64,000 nt of DNA from Fremontodendron californicum (Eukaryota; Streptophyta; Magnoliopsida; Malvales; Malvaceae), in contig JAULJL010000003.1 in assembly GCA_030761205.1 (NCBI GenBank), forward strand, positions 992,001-1,056,000, read 5' to 3'. The translations under genes were made by a program, and so were the position numbers. The notes beneath the pieces were generated by a model. That model had not been told where the DNA came from. It did no database searches and was given only the letters and a program-made list of their open reading frames with translations. This document shows, in pieces, positions 47,223-61,200 of the stretch. Position 1 is the first letter of the stretch, and each line of letters starts with the position of its first letter.

Positions 47223-48904
47223 TGTTGGCCTTGCAATGGACATAAGATTTCAAATAATACCTATGATCAGTTGCATGAAATGATCAACTCAAACCACATT
47301 TTACTGATACCATTCTATCAGTTGATAAGTAAGTCATTTCGATATTCATCAAGTTCAAGGCTCTATATTGGAAATAGAATAGAAGTAAACATAAATGAGA
47401 GAGTTATTGAAGGAGATTCAAATAGGTAAACTACTAGTTTTGCCACGACTCCCAACCTTGAGATACAATCTAACAGAAGATAAGAGGGAATTTAATTAGT
47501 AATCGCTTAATTTTTGCCAGAAAAATTGAATTCAGAAATCAACAAACAAACGAATAAGCAATCATTCAAAATGCTTTCATTCGAAACAAACAAAAAGTAC
47601 AAACATCTACGATGGGTAAGTGGAATAAATACCAATACAATCCATTATATAACTAAATGTTGATTGCATGTAACTCTTTACCTTAATACAATCCATTATA
47701 TAACTAAATGCTTTTAGAGATGCAAGAAATAATGAAGACTTGGACACAGTACGATGCTGTAAGTATATTAAGTGTCAAAACTAAGACAATTCCTAAAACA
47801 GGCAGATGCAAGTAGTTTAAATGAAAGAAGATTTGCATTTGCCTTGTAAAAATGATACCAAAACCTTTTTAATAAGTTTTCTTCTGAACAAACCTCCATC
47901 CAGAGTTACAAAGCTCAAATGCCTGCCTACCTGGTCCTGCAATATAATTGTCTCCCTGTAAAAGGAACATATAAAAGCAAGAGAGAAAATAAAGATGCGG
48001 AAAATCGTTGATGAAAACTCATCATGATACGCTCTAAATCCTAGTCCCCCAGGGCTCTTCTCTTCTGTACTCACTACATCATCAAATAACAAGTAATGAA
48101 AAGAAGAACATGTAAATACACTATAAAATCAGAAAAACCAATTCTGCAAATAAATTAATTTTGACTAAATTAACACAAAAAAACTACATGGAGAACATCC
48201 ATTACAGTAAAACAAGCAACATGTTACTGTTACAAGGATAGGGTTATAATTGAACTGACGAATAGAAAACCCCATTTGCAACTGAGAGTAGCAACCTGAT
48301 TCTGCTAGATTCAGGTGAAAGCAAACTCCAATCAGGAAAATTTTCTGGGTATTCAAGATGATCGCATGCGCAGGAATAAAAAAGGAAAATATGAATAAGA
48401 TAGTACTAGCAAGAAGTAAACCAGAAAGAAAAGAAAAAAAGGGTTTGTTGAGGGAGGACCATACTAGCTATTAATAGGCAAGGGATTCATAGTTTTGCCG
48501 CTAAATCCGCACAGTAATCAGGCGTACGTCAACAGTGAATTACATCAAAAGCCACGCTTTGAAGCTATTAATTGTAAGTAATTCAAAAAAGGATTTAAAA
48601 GCATAAATTAATCACATTGAGAGATATAGCTATAGGAAATAAACAAAAGACAGAGTCAGATCATGAGCACTGAGCAGGCAGTAGGCACACCATATTCCTC
48701 TTGGAATAGAGTAATCTTCACTGGAGTGGTATTTGACCAACTCCCTAGAGAGGGGACGAAGAGATCATATTAGACAAATTAAAGAATGAGAGATAGAGAG
48801 AGAGAAGGGAAAGTAAGGTAATAAGGGAGACAAGAGATCATGAGAGTACTGATTATGGAACAAAACAGGCCGATAAGTGACCAAAAGATCAAATTCCGGC
48901 ACTG

Positions 48905-48993
48905 GAAGCTGACGGAAAGAGGAGTGAGCACGCAAAAGTAAAAGTATAGTCTTATACAAGTGCCCTCTGTGTGCTCACTCTCTTCTGTCAATT
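48905..48993 (-). ncRNA. MIR156: MIR156 precursor hairpin
   Basis: The minus strand at 48990-48971 reads TGACAGAAGAGAGTGAGCAC, identical to the 20-nt mature miR156a-type sequence. About 40 nt further, 48929-48908 reads GCTCACTCCTCTTTCCGTCA followed by GC, the expected miR156* type. It pairs with the mature strand with only small bulges and gives the usual 3' overhang geometry. Mature on the 5' arm, star on the 3' arm and a loop of this size match MIR156a/b-type genes. miR156 guides cleavage and translational repression of SPL transcripts and keeps plants juvenile. The primary transcript should start right of 48993; TATA-like stretches on the minus strand lie near 49662-49673 and 49750-49770, but neither is decisive. 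Transcript ends and introns are unknown. Confidence 0.95.
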
Positions 48994-51605
48994 TCTTTGT
49001 CCCAAAGAAAATGAGATGAGAATACAAAGAAGAAGAAGAAAAGAAGATGATAAAAGAAGGAAAATAAGAGGAGTAAAGAATGAAAGGGTAAAGCGTTTCC
49101 CATACATGGAAACAAACCAACCAAACAAAATTTTACCAAAACGAAGAAACCACCCAAAAACAAAAATAATAAAAGGAATGAGTCAGATCTGGAAACACAG
49201 TAACACCCATTTACGGAAAAAGTACCAAAAGTAGGACCTTAAAATCCACGATCCATGCCGTTTTCAGTAAAGAATTAGAATGGAGGACAGGATAACTTCA
49301 AAAACGATTTTAGGGTTTTCCTTCATACCAAAAAAATATATATAAAACAAACAAACAAACCCAAATCCAGAAAAATCAAAGAATCCCCCACCCCCAAAAA
49401 GGAAGGAAGAACAAGAAGAAGAAAAAGAAAAAAACCCTTCTCTCTATCTTATCTCTTCATCGTGATCCACTAGTCTTATTATCACTTCTCTCTCTTTTCA
49501 TGTCTCTCTCTCTATCATGCAGAACGTACAGGTGTCACACTTTTCTTTTCTTTTCACAGAATCAACAGAAAAAACTCAAAATCAAAATCAACATAAAATA
49601 TAAAAATATAGAAGTGAGCACTGAAGATAGAAGAAGCAAAACACTCAACCTCCCCCACTGCATATATATAGACACAATTACCTCAAAAGTACTGCAAAGA
49701 GACTCACTACTTCACTTCAATTTTGCTTTGCCTTTGTCTATTATGCCCTTTATATATATATATATATATAAACCCTAAAAGATAGTAATAGTACTTTTTT
49801 TAACTATAGTAGATTTAACTTTTTTTATCATAAACATTGGGTTTTATTTTCTTTTTTCTTATTATTCTTAATCTTTATCATGACTTAATGGAGTTTGAGG
49901 GTTGATTGGACTGCGTCTGCGTCATTTAGGGAGACAAATTTTAGTTAGTGTATGTGGTTTTCTTTTTTTTTATAATAGTTAGTGTATGTGGTTTATGATC
50001 AGTTACCTACTACTCCCTACTGCCTGTTTTGAGCTGAGGTTAGTACAACCGCCATTATGGACCAATCAAATTGATTACCTTTCGAGGGTATAACTGTCTT
50101 ATCGAACAGATGGTGACGTGACAATCTCTGATTTGCTCTCCTTTTCTTAACGGCTCTTTCTAGTGGTTAATCAATCAATAATCTTCCTTACAAGTAAGAT
50201 GAGATTTTTCAACCCTAAAATTAGGGAGTATTATCTTATAATAATAATGAGTCAATGAATTTTTCAAAAATATTATATCAGTTATATATAAATAAAAAAA
50301 CAGAGAAGCTTAATTATGAAGTAATCATCATCACAAACAATTCACTACGAGGCATCAGCAGATTTAAAACTCAAAATGAATATATACACTTCATTTTTTT
50401 CATTATTTAATTAATGCATGTAAGTTAGTTATAAATTAGAAATATAAATTTTCTCTTTTTACCCTTTTTCCTTTCTATAAAATACACTTGTAGCGATGTT
50501 AATTCGATTTTTGTGTGTTTAGATTTTTTTTTTTCAATTATTATGTGCTAAGGTGTTAACTAAAAAATTAAATTTGAATGCTCAATTTTTATCGAAATGA
50601 TAAATTTGATGAAAATTCCAAATGAGATAGTAATAAAATTATTAAGGGTGAATTTCAATTTATGATGCCATCCTCGTGCAATATACTTGTACTTTTATAT
50701 TTTAAAAAAGACCAATTTTTATTTCACAATCATTCACCATTTTCATTTTGTTTTTTTCTCGAATTGTTTGAGGGTGAAATGCTCTCTTGGTCAATTGTCA
50801 GGCTCATAAATTGATAGAAATTGAAAAAATTAAAAAAAAAAAACTATGTGAATGGCCTCCCTCAAATCATTAGAAACTGTGCTACATATATATTAAATTT
50901 TCATTTTTTAAGTACTTACTGATGAAAATTTTAAAAAAAATTGAGTTGTAATTAGAGTAATGAATTTCAAACCATTTTTAAAACAATCACCTAGATTAGC
51001 TTAGCTACTACCTTAAAAAAAAAGATGCATGCTTCAGTAGCTAGCAGTGAATATATATATATATATATATATATATTACTACTATAATTTAGAGGTAACA
51101 GACTGGAAAAGGGTTGGATTTTGTGGGAAGAAGAGACCACGCCCTTAAAGCCCCTATTGTCCCACATATCTAATAACTTTTGTTTTTCTCATTTAAATAC
51201 TTCAAAGCTTACAACTTTAGGGAGGGATTGATGATGGACCACTCATTATTCCAAGGCCAACAACCCCTAATTAATTGCCACAATATATACTACTCAAAAT
51301 TAATTAACTTCTCTCTGGTCTGCTGCACCCACTAGCTCCACATTTGTTTCCAATTTGACTAAAATCTGATATCATGATGAATATTATGTGAGTACATACT
51401 GCAGTTGCATGCTGTGCCCGAATTGAAGTGGGAATCACTACCACCATAATATATACATACCAAAGCTTGAACAACAAAACAATAATGATCTTATTCTTAA
51501 TTGCATAGTTTGGATTCAAAAGTGAAATTAAGGAGGGAATAATTAATGCCAATGACTAGTATATGGATCAAGAAACATGAAAAAGGAAAGGGAAAGGACA
51601 GAATT
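48994..51605. other. MIR156 upstream region and spacer; no protein gene seen
   Basis: This holds the likely MIR156 promoter and 5' part of its primary transcript: a purine-rich stretch at about 49020-49090, a pyrimidine-rich stretch near 49435-49515 and TA tracts near 49665, 49755 and 51053-51076. Predicted ORFs here are low-complexity. Confidence 0.45.
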
Positions 51606-51620
51606 AGAAGATTAAGATTT

Positions 51621-53674
51621 TTTTTTTTTTGTCCAACAGAAATGATTTTTATTAGAATCTGAAAACATCTGTACAATTGTATAAAGTTCTGAAAGAATAC
51701 AGAGATCTTTTGACTAAGAAACTCCCTCTTTTCAGAAGTCAAAACCTATTTTTCTTATGGAGGAGCAGGCAGTCCATCCCTGCTTAAAACGTGAACAAAA
51801 GAAGATGGTGGCATTCTTAGCCAATCCTGCCTAGGGCACATCTTCAGCTTTGATTGAGTAGCAACCCAATCAGCCGCCATATTGGCTTGTCGTTTGACCA
51901 ACACAAACTTAATTTCTGCCATCTCCCTGATCAATCGGGTAATATCTTCCACAATGGGCTTGATCATCCATTTTTTTTAATGTCTAGGTTGAGTAATGCT
52001 ATTAAAAACCTCTGTTGAATCTGTCTCAAAGATCACTTTGTTGTATCCTTTCGTTTTTGCCAACCTTACTCCTTGTTCATAGGCCAAAACTATTGTCATC
52101 AATGCAGATCCAACAATCACATTTTCCCCAATTCCATCAACCACTTCTCCTCTGCTGTTTCTTGCCACCACTCTTATACTAGCCTTTTTAGTATTTAAGC
52201 AAAAAGCCCCATCATGGTTAATCTTAACCCAGCCATCATCAGGTTTCTGCCATTTATCTATCAACTTCTTGTCCTGCCTATCCTTTATGATTTGTCCTTT
52301 CTTAATCCCCTGATTCACATATCCCAACTCCATTTCTGCATTAAAGATTCTGTGCAGGGAACTTTCGATCCTTATAGTTCCTTTCTCCCTACAGACACTT
52401 CACATCTGGTCTTCTATATTATCCAACATGTAAGAGCTATTTGCTCCTTTATTCTATCCCCTGTTTCCTTATCATCTTTTAGGCTGTCAAACATCTCTAG
52501 AATCCACTGATCTAAAGTCTTCACCGCCTGTTTGTTTATCTTTAGCTCATAGCATCCTGCCAGCCATACACCCCTGGTCCATTCACACATCAGAATAATA
52601 TGCTCTATGGTTTCCACTTCTTGATTGCATAATCTGCACAGAGGATCTTGCATACACTTCCTTTTCCGTAGATTGAGGTTTGTTGGCAACACATTATTAC
52701 ACATTCTCCATAGGAATACTCTTATCTTGCTTGGGATCTTCAGCTGCCATATTTCCTTCCAGATCTTTTTATTCACCATATGAGAACTTGTTGGTTGAAT
52801 ATTGCAAGTCTGGTCACTATCTTGCTTTATTGTTCTGTATCCAGATTTGACAATATACACTTCATCCTCCCTGTAAGGCCATATTACTCTATCCTCCCTA
52901 TCTTGACTACTAATTGGTATTTTTTGTATATCCTTTTTTTCCTCTTCTGTTAGCCATTGTTCTATAGGGGTCAACTTCCACTTCTTCTCTTCTTTGTCCA
53001 TTATATCTTCCACTTTCAATGGTATTTCATCAACCACATTACTAGGGAACTCCAATTTTTGCATTTGCAGGCCCGGTATCCAAGCATCCTTCCAAATATC
53101 CACAGCATCCCCATTTCCTACTTGCCATAAGATATTTTCTTTCAGAAAGTCCTTTCCTACCAACAGACTATTCCATCCCCACTATGCTCTCACTCCTTTC
53201 TTGGCTGTTAATAGAGCCCTATTTGGAAAATAGAGTCCCCTTATCATTTTTTCCCAAAGAGCTTCAGGTTCTTGAAGCATTCGCCAGCATTGTTTAGCCA
53301 GTAAAGCAACATTAAACTACTCCAAATCCTTAAAACCCATACCTCCATCCAGTTTTGACACTATCATTTTCATCCAACTTTGCCAATGTATATGCCTTTT
53401 TTGCTCCTTTTGTCCCCACCAAAATTTGGCCATGTCATTGTTCATCTCTGAGTAGAGCTTCTTGGAAACTTGAAACACGCCATTGGATATGCAGGAACAG
53501 CCGCAGCTACAGCCTTGATCAGCACCTCCTTCCCTCCCATCGATAAAGTCTGTTGCTTCCAGCTCTGCAACTTTTGTAATGCTTTATCTCTCACATAATC
53601 CATAGCCTCCATCTTTGTTTTCCCCCACATATTTTAAATTCCTAGATATGTCCCAGGATTTCTAGCTGCCTTAA
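51621..53674 (-). mobile_element. 5'-truncated LINE with RNase H, minus strand
   Basis: A non-LTR retrotransposon whose tail is the T-run at 51621-51631 (poly(A) on the minus strand). It has a perfect 15-bp target duplication, AGAAGATTAAGATTT, at 51606-51620 and 53675-53689. It begins within the end of the reverse transcriptase, so it was truncated on insertion. Confidence 0.94.
51755..53640 (-). pseudogene. LINE ORF2 C-terminal remnant (RT end, zf-RVT, RNase H)
   Basis: In order on the minus strand: the RT connection region at 53630-53442 (LQKLQSWKQQTLSMGGKEVL); then 53163-52414 with the DIWKDAWIPG motif and a zf-RVT segment (CRLCNQEVETIEHIILMCEW); then a plant-type RNase H at 52333-51755. 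In the RNase H, NHDGAF, FETDST and VLVKRQANMAADWVA supply the acidic and His/Asn-rich motifs. Frame changes and stops separate the pieces (for example near 51977, 52400 and 53170). The RT catalytic core is missing altogether. Unlike the 9.5-kb LINE, this one keeps RNase H, so they are different lineages. Confidence 0.92.
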
Positions 53675-53689
53675 AGAAGATTAAGATTT

Positions 53690-55236
53690 AATTAGCTTAG
53701 TTCTACTTGTAGACTGTGAAGAGATCAGATCAGAGTCGACTGGTTGGGCTGATATCATATGAGATACTATCTAATCTGGTTAATGCGTGCTGAACAGAAA
53801 CTGAAATCTACAAGTCAACTTTATTTTTATATTACTTGGCATGGGTGCTCCAAGTGATAGAAAAGAAGGAATTAATTAGGGTATAGATAATTGACATTTG
53901 ACAACAAGGTATGTCGGAATATTTCAGCTGTTAGTGTTAAGAGTCTGCTTTCCCTAGAAAACCCATTCTTTATTGATTTTGATGTGATGTGGACTTGTTC
54001 AATTTGTTAATTACGTACATAAAAAGCAAACAAAGGTGCCTATCATCAAATTTCAGTAACTTGCGGGCGCAAGTCTCAATTTCAAAGTGCTTGTACTTTG
54101 TACTTACTAGTTTTTGAAGCTCTCAGATTTTGTTTTGGCAATAATAACTTGGTGCCTTCGACATAGGCAAGGCAAGGCAAGCAACTGCAAGCCTTTATTA
54201 TTATTTGTCTTTGATTTGTGGATTGAATGTTATCCCGTCCACCATTAAAGTATCAACCGAAACTATGGCTAAATAATCAATGAAGAGAGAGGTTAAAATT
54301 CCCACAACTCTAAAATACTTGAATAAGACAAATGAATTGATCGATTAGTGAGATCACCCAGCCCAGAACAGAATATGCAGGCTATGAACTTTTCTTCTTT
54401 AAAGTCTTGCAAGTGCAAGCCATTCTTCTCGCATTTCGGCCTTAGCAACAAGGGCCTTAATTCTCAGAATTCTTAGATTCCCATGATTTATTAGTATATA
54501 CTTTTTTTTTTTTTTAAATTGTTACCAGTCCACTTACCAGTATAAAAAGCAATAACTCCGCCGTGGGGCATGGCCATGGCCATGGGCCCTGTTGTTCCTG
54601 TATGTATTACTTTACCTCGCAAGCACATACTATACTATCAAAATCAAAGATGAAAAACCAAAACCTCCTTGAATTCGTTTACATCTAGATGTCTATAAAG
54701 TGTACGTACGCCAGGCCAGGCCAGGCCAGGCCAGGCCAGGCCAGGCCAGGCCCCTGCTCAGTCCTACTCACTCGGCCCCTTTTCATTGGGCTTGGGTCAT
54801 ATATGATCAGATATGCAACAACAAAAAACATGCACACTAAATTAAATATGCAACCATAAGGATAAAAAAAAGGAATTGAAACAGAAGACAGCTTCTATAA
54901 AGTTTCTGAGTCTATTACACATTATATAGAAGCAACTCCTTAATTAAAGTTAAAAAGGCTAACCCAATGTATCCTAATGCTGCACCTTAAACAACAGGTA
55001 TTCCTTCTAGCCACAAACAAAAAACCCTACAAACACTATAAACTACATTAACTGTGAATATTTGCTAGCCACAAACCTAAGAACTAGGTCAATTACCAAA
55101 TGTATGGCTAGCTAGCCTGTGAACGCAGCACCAGGACATCTAAGAAGGCTGCAATAAATACTAGTATTCAACCATGTTCCACATTGGATGAGAACCAGCC
55201 CTTGGCAATGACAATGCAGTTGAAGCGACTTTCAGC
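53690..55236. other. Spacer and probable 3' UTR of the PDS5-like gene
   Basis: No gene is seen. The last few hundred bases before 55236 are probably the 3' UTR of the minus-strand PDS5-like gene. Confidence 0.5.
54711..54752. repeat. (CCAGG)8 pentanucleotide microsatellite
   Basis: Eight perfect CCAGG units plus CC, an isolated GC-rich tract in AT-rich DNA. Confidence 0.97.
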
Positions 55237-58200
55237 TCATCTTCGCCGCTTTTTTCCAGACATGGAATCACTTCCATGTGCCTTGGACGAACTTGGTGAT
55301 TTCCGCTTCGCACTTTCCACAACCTTTGCTGAATCAGTGGAGTTCTCTTTCATGCTCTCACTTTCTTTAACCTTGGATGAACCAGATTTTGACTTACCAG
55401 TACCATTATTAGCATTAGATTTGCCACCACTTTTAAGAGGCTTACCCTTAGAATTGGAGGAAATCTTGGGGGTTTCCTGCTTGGATTTGGCTGTCTTTGA
55501 AGTGTCGTGCTTTGACTTTGTGGAAGCTTTTGGTGTAACACTTCCATCATTCTTGGATTTGGTAGACTTGGGTGTGTCACCACTGTCCTCATTCTTGGAT
55601 TTGTTGCCTACTTTTGAAGCAACATCAACTGATTTACTACCACTTTTGGCGGTATGATCCTTGGATTTGGTAACATTGTCATTGTCCGATTTACTGGCAC
55701 TCTTGGAGCCATCTTTGGATTTGCTATCCACTTTACCATCTTCCTTTGTCTTGCGACCGGACTTTGTGGCAGCATCCTTGGATTTTCCAGACGATGTTCC
55801 TCCACCCCTGGCAATCCAATATTGGGATTTTCAGAAGTCAAAGAAAGAATCGTATCAAAGGTTCCATTTGAAAGAATTTAATAACCTTTTTGGCGAAGCA
55901 TCCATCTTAGATTTCTTGCTTGGCTGATCAGTTGTTTTTGCTTTCTTTTTTTGAGGCCTGTTAATGGAAATCAAAACAAGGGATAAGGAAGATAAGCCCG
56001 GACAAGAATATTAAGACAGAAATAGACCAGAGTGCCCAAGAAACCAACAAGCAAATGCAAAGCTATACCAAATATAATAATCCCTAAACCTAAAGTAAAC
56101 TCCATCAGTCACATAAAATTAGCATTGCTAAAGAATGGAAGATGTATCAACTTAAACTGCACAAAATAACCAAGTAAAGTTTCATCATGCAAGGCCAAAA
56201 TACACAAAGACACCATCTAGAACCAAGATTGTGATGCAATCAAATTTAATATTCAAGAATCACAAAAGGAAGCACCTACATTTCAGATGAACCATCAGGA
56301 CTTGGATGGTCAGCTGCTTCTTCCTGTTTCAATAAAGTATTAGCAACCTAGAACATGAATCAAATAAAAGCTAATTATCTATAAATTAGAAAACTGCCCA
56401 CCTCATCTGGCCCGGACTTGTCTTCAATCACCTCCCACTTTTCTCTCTTAAGATTTAAAATTTCTTCATCACCATCATTATAGTGCACCTACAGAGAAAG
56501 GAAAATGAAGAAAAAATTTAATTTAACACATTCTAGCATGAACAGTTAAGAGGGAAAACCTCTTGTAACATACAAAGGAAAAGGAAAAGAAAAACATAAA
56601 CGGTAACTTCTATATCTTATTTGATGTGTCACCTCGTGCTTCTTTTTAACAGCATCAAACGAATGAATAACACCTTCATAGAACCTGCAAAAGAATAACA
56701 TCCATAAGGGGAGAAAGAAATTGAACCATAGTTCAAGGTCTCATATAAAGAAAATCTCCTACATATGTGCATTTACATGATTAAGTTCCTTGACCAAAGT
56801 CATTCAAGGCAAAGGCATAATAAAATCTAAGCAATACAATATGATTTGATGAAGAATGAAGAAGTAAATTAACCGTCCAGGAAAAAATTCCAGAAAACAA
56901 GACACAAATAAAGAACCATACGGCACTTGAGACAACATCATTCAGAATAATTAAGTAATTTACTCTTTCTATTCTGTATCTCTTAGCACAAAATTAGAAG
57001 TCATTTTGCCAGCAGGAAAGATACATTTAGTTTCATTCCATTCATAAGAAAAAAAAAAGATAAAATAGATGGTGTCTGGTCTTGGTTTTTGTATTATCAT
57101 ATTCTAACCTTCTCCTTTTTTTACCTTGTTCATTCAATTTTTTTGTAGGTGTTCTGTTTTCAAAAGTTTGCTGTGTAGGACTGGGAAAACCACAGGTGGT
57201 TCACTGACGACAACCACTGGTGGTCGTCTATGCCAATTTTTTGTGGTTTCATCATACGTGGGGTTTAATTATTATCTTCATATTCTAACTTTTTTAAACA
57301 CGCAAATCTTAAATTTCACACGAGACATATTTGAAAGAGAACATAAGGAGCAAATCTCCATTAGTCAATTCTTTTCTTGGAGCAAATATAAGATTTGAGT
57401 GTGTGAGAACAAGGTTATAAAATGATCATAAGGAGCAAGGCTAGAAATAAACTTTAATTTATTGACCTTACAATTTGAGGCAAACTGTTATGCAACAAGA
57501 GAGAGAGAGAGAGAGAGAGAAGGGGGGGGGGATCTACATATATTAGCAAGGAAATTGGAACTGGGCACGGGATACACATTCACACATTAAGGTACATGCA
57601 TACACATATAAGAGAAAAGAAAACAAATAAAATTTCATGGTTTCTATTTCAGAGTATCACTTCTGTAAAACTTGTAAAATATAAAACAAGGAAATACAGA
57701 AATATATATACTTACACGCGGTCTTTGGGCCACCAGACCTTCACCTTCAAGCCAACCAGATTCTCACCATATTCTATAGAATCAGATGCCTGACAAAGAA
57801 TCAATATAAAAAAGAAATCAAGTGTCCCCAGAAGAAGGATATGCAATATCAATGCTTGACCTTTGTTCAGATTGCAGCTTAATGAACAGAGTCAAATAAA
57901 AGGTTTACAATATTTCACACAGAATCATTTGAGCTTATATCCTCCAAAATCTTTCCATAATAAAAGACAAAAAACAATTAGCTATGATCTCAAGAAACAG
58001 CAATATAAAACTAAGAAGCCACACACATGCAATGCTGGTGCAGCAGAGCATTGGTTTGGTACTGGTTGTTAGAAAGGAGTAACGACAGCATTGCAGGATT
58101 ACAGTTCCAAGGAAACACAAAAAAACTTGAACCTTGTAGAAATATCAAAGAAATGTCAAACACCTCTTGAAAGATAAATGACCTCAAAGAAAATATAAAA

Positions 58201-61200
58201 GTGGCATTTTTTGAAAGGGGAAAATATTTAAGAAACAAAGAAAGAAGTAAAGAGGTGCTTAAAAGTAAGGAGGGAGGCAAGTAATATGAAAGATAGAAAG
58301 AGAGTAGATGAAAAGAAAAAGAAAAAGAAAAGATTAGAAAGATTAGCTAAAATTAAATGCTTCTAGAAAAGCTAAAGGTACAATGCAGTCAATCAGCAGC
58401 AATATTGAGAAGATAGCCAACATGAGGATTAAGAAGACAACAAGAAAAGATAAATCGCCTTGAATAGTAAAACGATCATCAAGGATGCAAGAATGGACAA
58501 TGGAGGATCTATTAAGAGTTCAAACCCATAAGGATCATCATAAAGACCACCTATAATGCCCGCATTATTTAAAATCAAACCTACCAAAACTACAATAAAC
58601 CACCATTAAACTATCATCTTGAAAGATGCACAAAGACACATAAAAATAGAAAATAAATGCAATCCCAACACTCTTGCACCTAGAGACACTTACTTTTTCT
58701 TTACTTGGGGTATGCTTTCTCTTGGAATCTGTCTTAGGGGTCTCCTCCACGTGAGAATCATGTTTGTTTGGCTTCACTGACTTTGGAGAAGCAACCATTT
58801 CCTAAATAAATAATAAGATGACAAATTGACAATTATTCCCAAGATTGAAGGATCTAGAACAGCTAAATAAATAAATAATAAAGCTTTAAACAAACAACGT
58901 TGATAGAATAGCTAAATTACAACTTAAAAGCCAAAAACTAAGCACCTCATCATCATTTTGGGTTAAGGTTTTTGTTCTATCCTTCTCAGGAACTACTTTC
59001 TCCCGAGCTCGCTTTTTCTTATCCTCCAGTTGCCTTGAAGAAGATCCATCTACGTTATTACTGCTAGAATCTACCTTCTTTGATGACTGCTTCAGTGATT
59101 TTGCCTCTGAATCACTTGCAATGCCACTGTCTTTCTTAGTTTCATCTACATCAGCAGGAGCATTATCCTTGTTGAAAACCACAGTAGCAACCTTTTTCCC
59201 TGTTCGTCTATTTGTTTTTACTTCTGAATCACTCATCCCTTCAGATGCCTTCTTAGAGACATCATCAACAGAAGGTGTGGTCTCCTTGCTCAAGCTCTCT
59301 TTCCTTTTTGACCGTGCAGCCCTTTTGGAATGACTCTCATTAGGTATAGTCCCACTAGGTGTTGGGGAAGCAACATCAGTTGATTCGTCCTCAGTTGCTT
59401 TTGGTGAGGAAGGCTGAACATCTGTCTCTCTTTTATTTTCAGAGGATACAGCCCCATCAACAGACGGATCCTCACACAGTGAACCAGCATCATCCTTGCT
59501 GTCATTTTTATGGTCCGTTAAGGTCTCAGCTTCCTTCTCATCGACATGAGAGCTGTCAGAAGGTTCTGTTGATTTCGAATCAGATTTCCTCCCCTTTTCC
59601 AGGGTAGTTTGCTCTGACTTAGAATCTGAATTGACCACTTTCTCAGCTTCCAATCTATCAGGTGCAACAACAGTTATTGTATCATCATTCTTGGACTTAT
59701 CAGCAAGATGGTCATCCTCTTGCTTCTTTAAGGAATTTGAATCAGCCAATAAGTCGTTTTCAGCAGTTTGCACAATGCCATTGCTAGCAACTGACTTGGG
59801 AGATTTTTCATTTGCAAGACCAACTTGTTCATTTGAAACTGCTTCTTTAAAAATCTCTTTATCCTCCTGGTAGAAATTTGAGGATTTATAAATGACTACT
59901 TTCAAGCATTAAATTCTTACAAATATATACATATAACAAAAAGGAATACAATAAAATAAAAAAAGGAAGCGCTAGAATCCACACACACATATATACATAT
60001 AACATTGACAATAAATATACAAAACAAAACATGCCTGGGCTGCCTTGTCCAAATGTGCCTCTGTTGGTTTGCTCTCACAATCCTAGAGCAAAGTAACCCA
60101 AAAAAGAAAAATTAAGGAGACTTAATCAGCTGTATGTTCACCGAAGAAGGCATAAAAGATATCAGTAAGGCACCAGCATAAGGCAAAAACTTGTCCTGAT
60201 TTGAAGGATATTTTGAACAAAAGAATTGAAAAAAAGTAAACACACAAAAAGACCAATAACAAAGTTTAATGCATAAATTAAATGAAAAGCTTTAAACCTT
60301 TATAATCAAGTAGCACATAATCTATCTGCAAATGATGCAGAGCAAAACGCATACAGAACCACTGCAAAAAATGACTCAATAATTGCCCTCAAACAAAAAG
60401 GATTTATGGAATTATGTCCAGATATAAATGAGATAATTACCACACGTTTTTCAGCAGCAGCATCATTCTGCTCCACAGCACTAGGTGTCGCTTGGCATAT
60501 AGAAGCAACTACACTACTATAATCATCAAAAGCAATGCCCAAGTTCTCTACAGCTTGCGTTAGGTAAGGTTTCAGCTTTGATGCAGAGTTCTCAAGCACT
60601 CTCTCTGCCAACCTCCGAGCAACAGGAAGAACTTCCTGAGAGGAAATAGAAGCCCTAGGTGAATTTAACAAGATTGTAGAAGAAAAGTAAAAGGTAGTGA
60701 CTCATGACAACAGACCTCATTATCCCTCTTTACACTAGCTAAGATTGGGGAGAGCAGTTCCGCAGAGATGTCTTCACTTTCTTCCAGTACAAGGGTCATA
60801 ATAGTCACCATTGATGTAAAGACAGCCTCTGCATGATAATCCCTGAAAAACAAACAAAAATAATCATAAGGAAATGGTTTAGAATGCATGCTCAGCATAG
60901 CATATACTAAACCACCTTTTTATTCTTTTTCATAATAGTAATCTACTCTAGTAAGTAGCCTCACATTAGGATGAATATAATAGGTTTAAGTACCCACATA
61001 GTCTTTATACTGTAGTGAAAATAGTAAATTAGTACCTGTACTGTAAAAGTGAGTAATTTAGTCCCTGTACAATTGAAATAGGTGCAAATAAGTAAAATTG
61101 ATAACGTTTTTAATGAAAAACCGTTAAAATGCTGACGTGGACTCGTAAAATCTAACAGATTTAGATATATTTCAAGTCATATTTATTCCAAGTCATTAAT

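Larger units (their letters stand above)
41652..48900. other. Long gene-free stretch downstream of the MIR156 precursor
   Basis: No protein gene is supported. The longest ORFs (166 codons minus near 42.2-42.7 kb, 176 codons plus near 43.2-43.8 kb) lack recognisable motifs. Part of the right side may belong to the MIR156 primary transcript or its introns; this cannot be decided from sequence. Confidence 0.5.

Noticed and set aside
55184..55657. 157-codon plus-strand ORF
   Set aside because: Antisense of the Lys/Ser-rich PDS5-like C-terminus; low-complexity Leu/Asp/Phe-rich translation.
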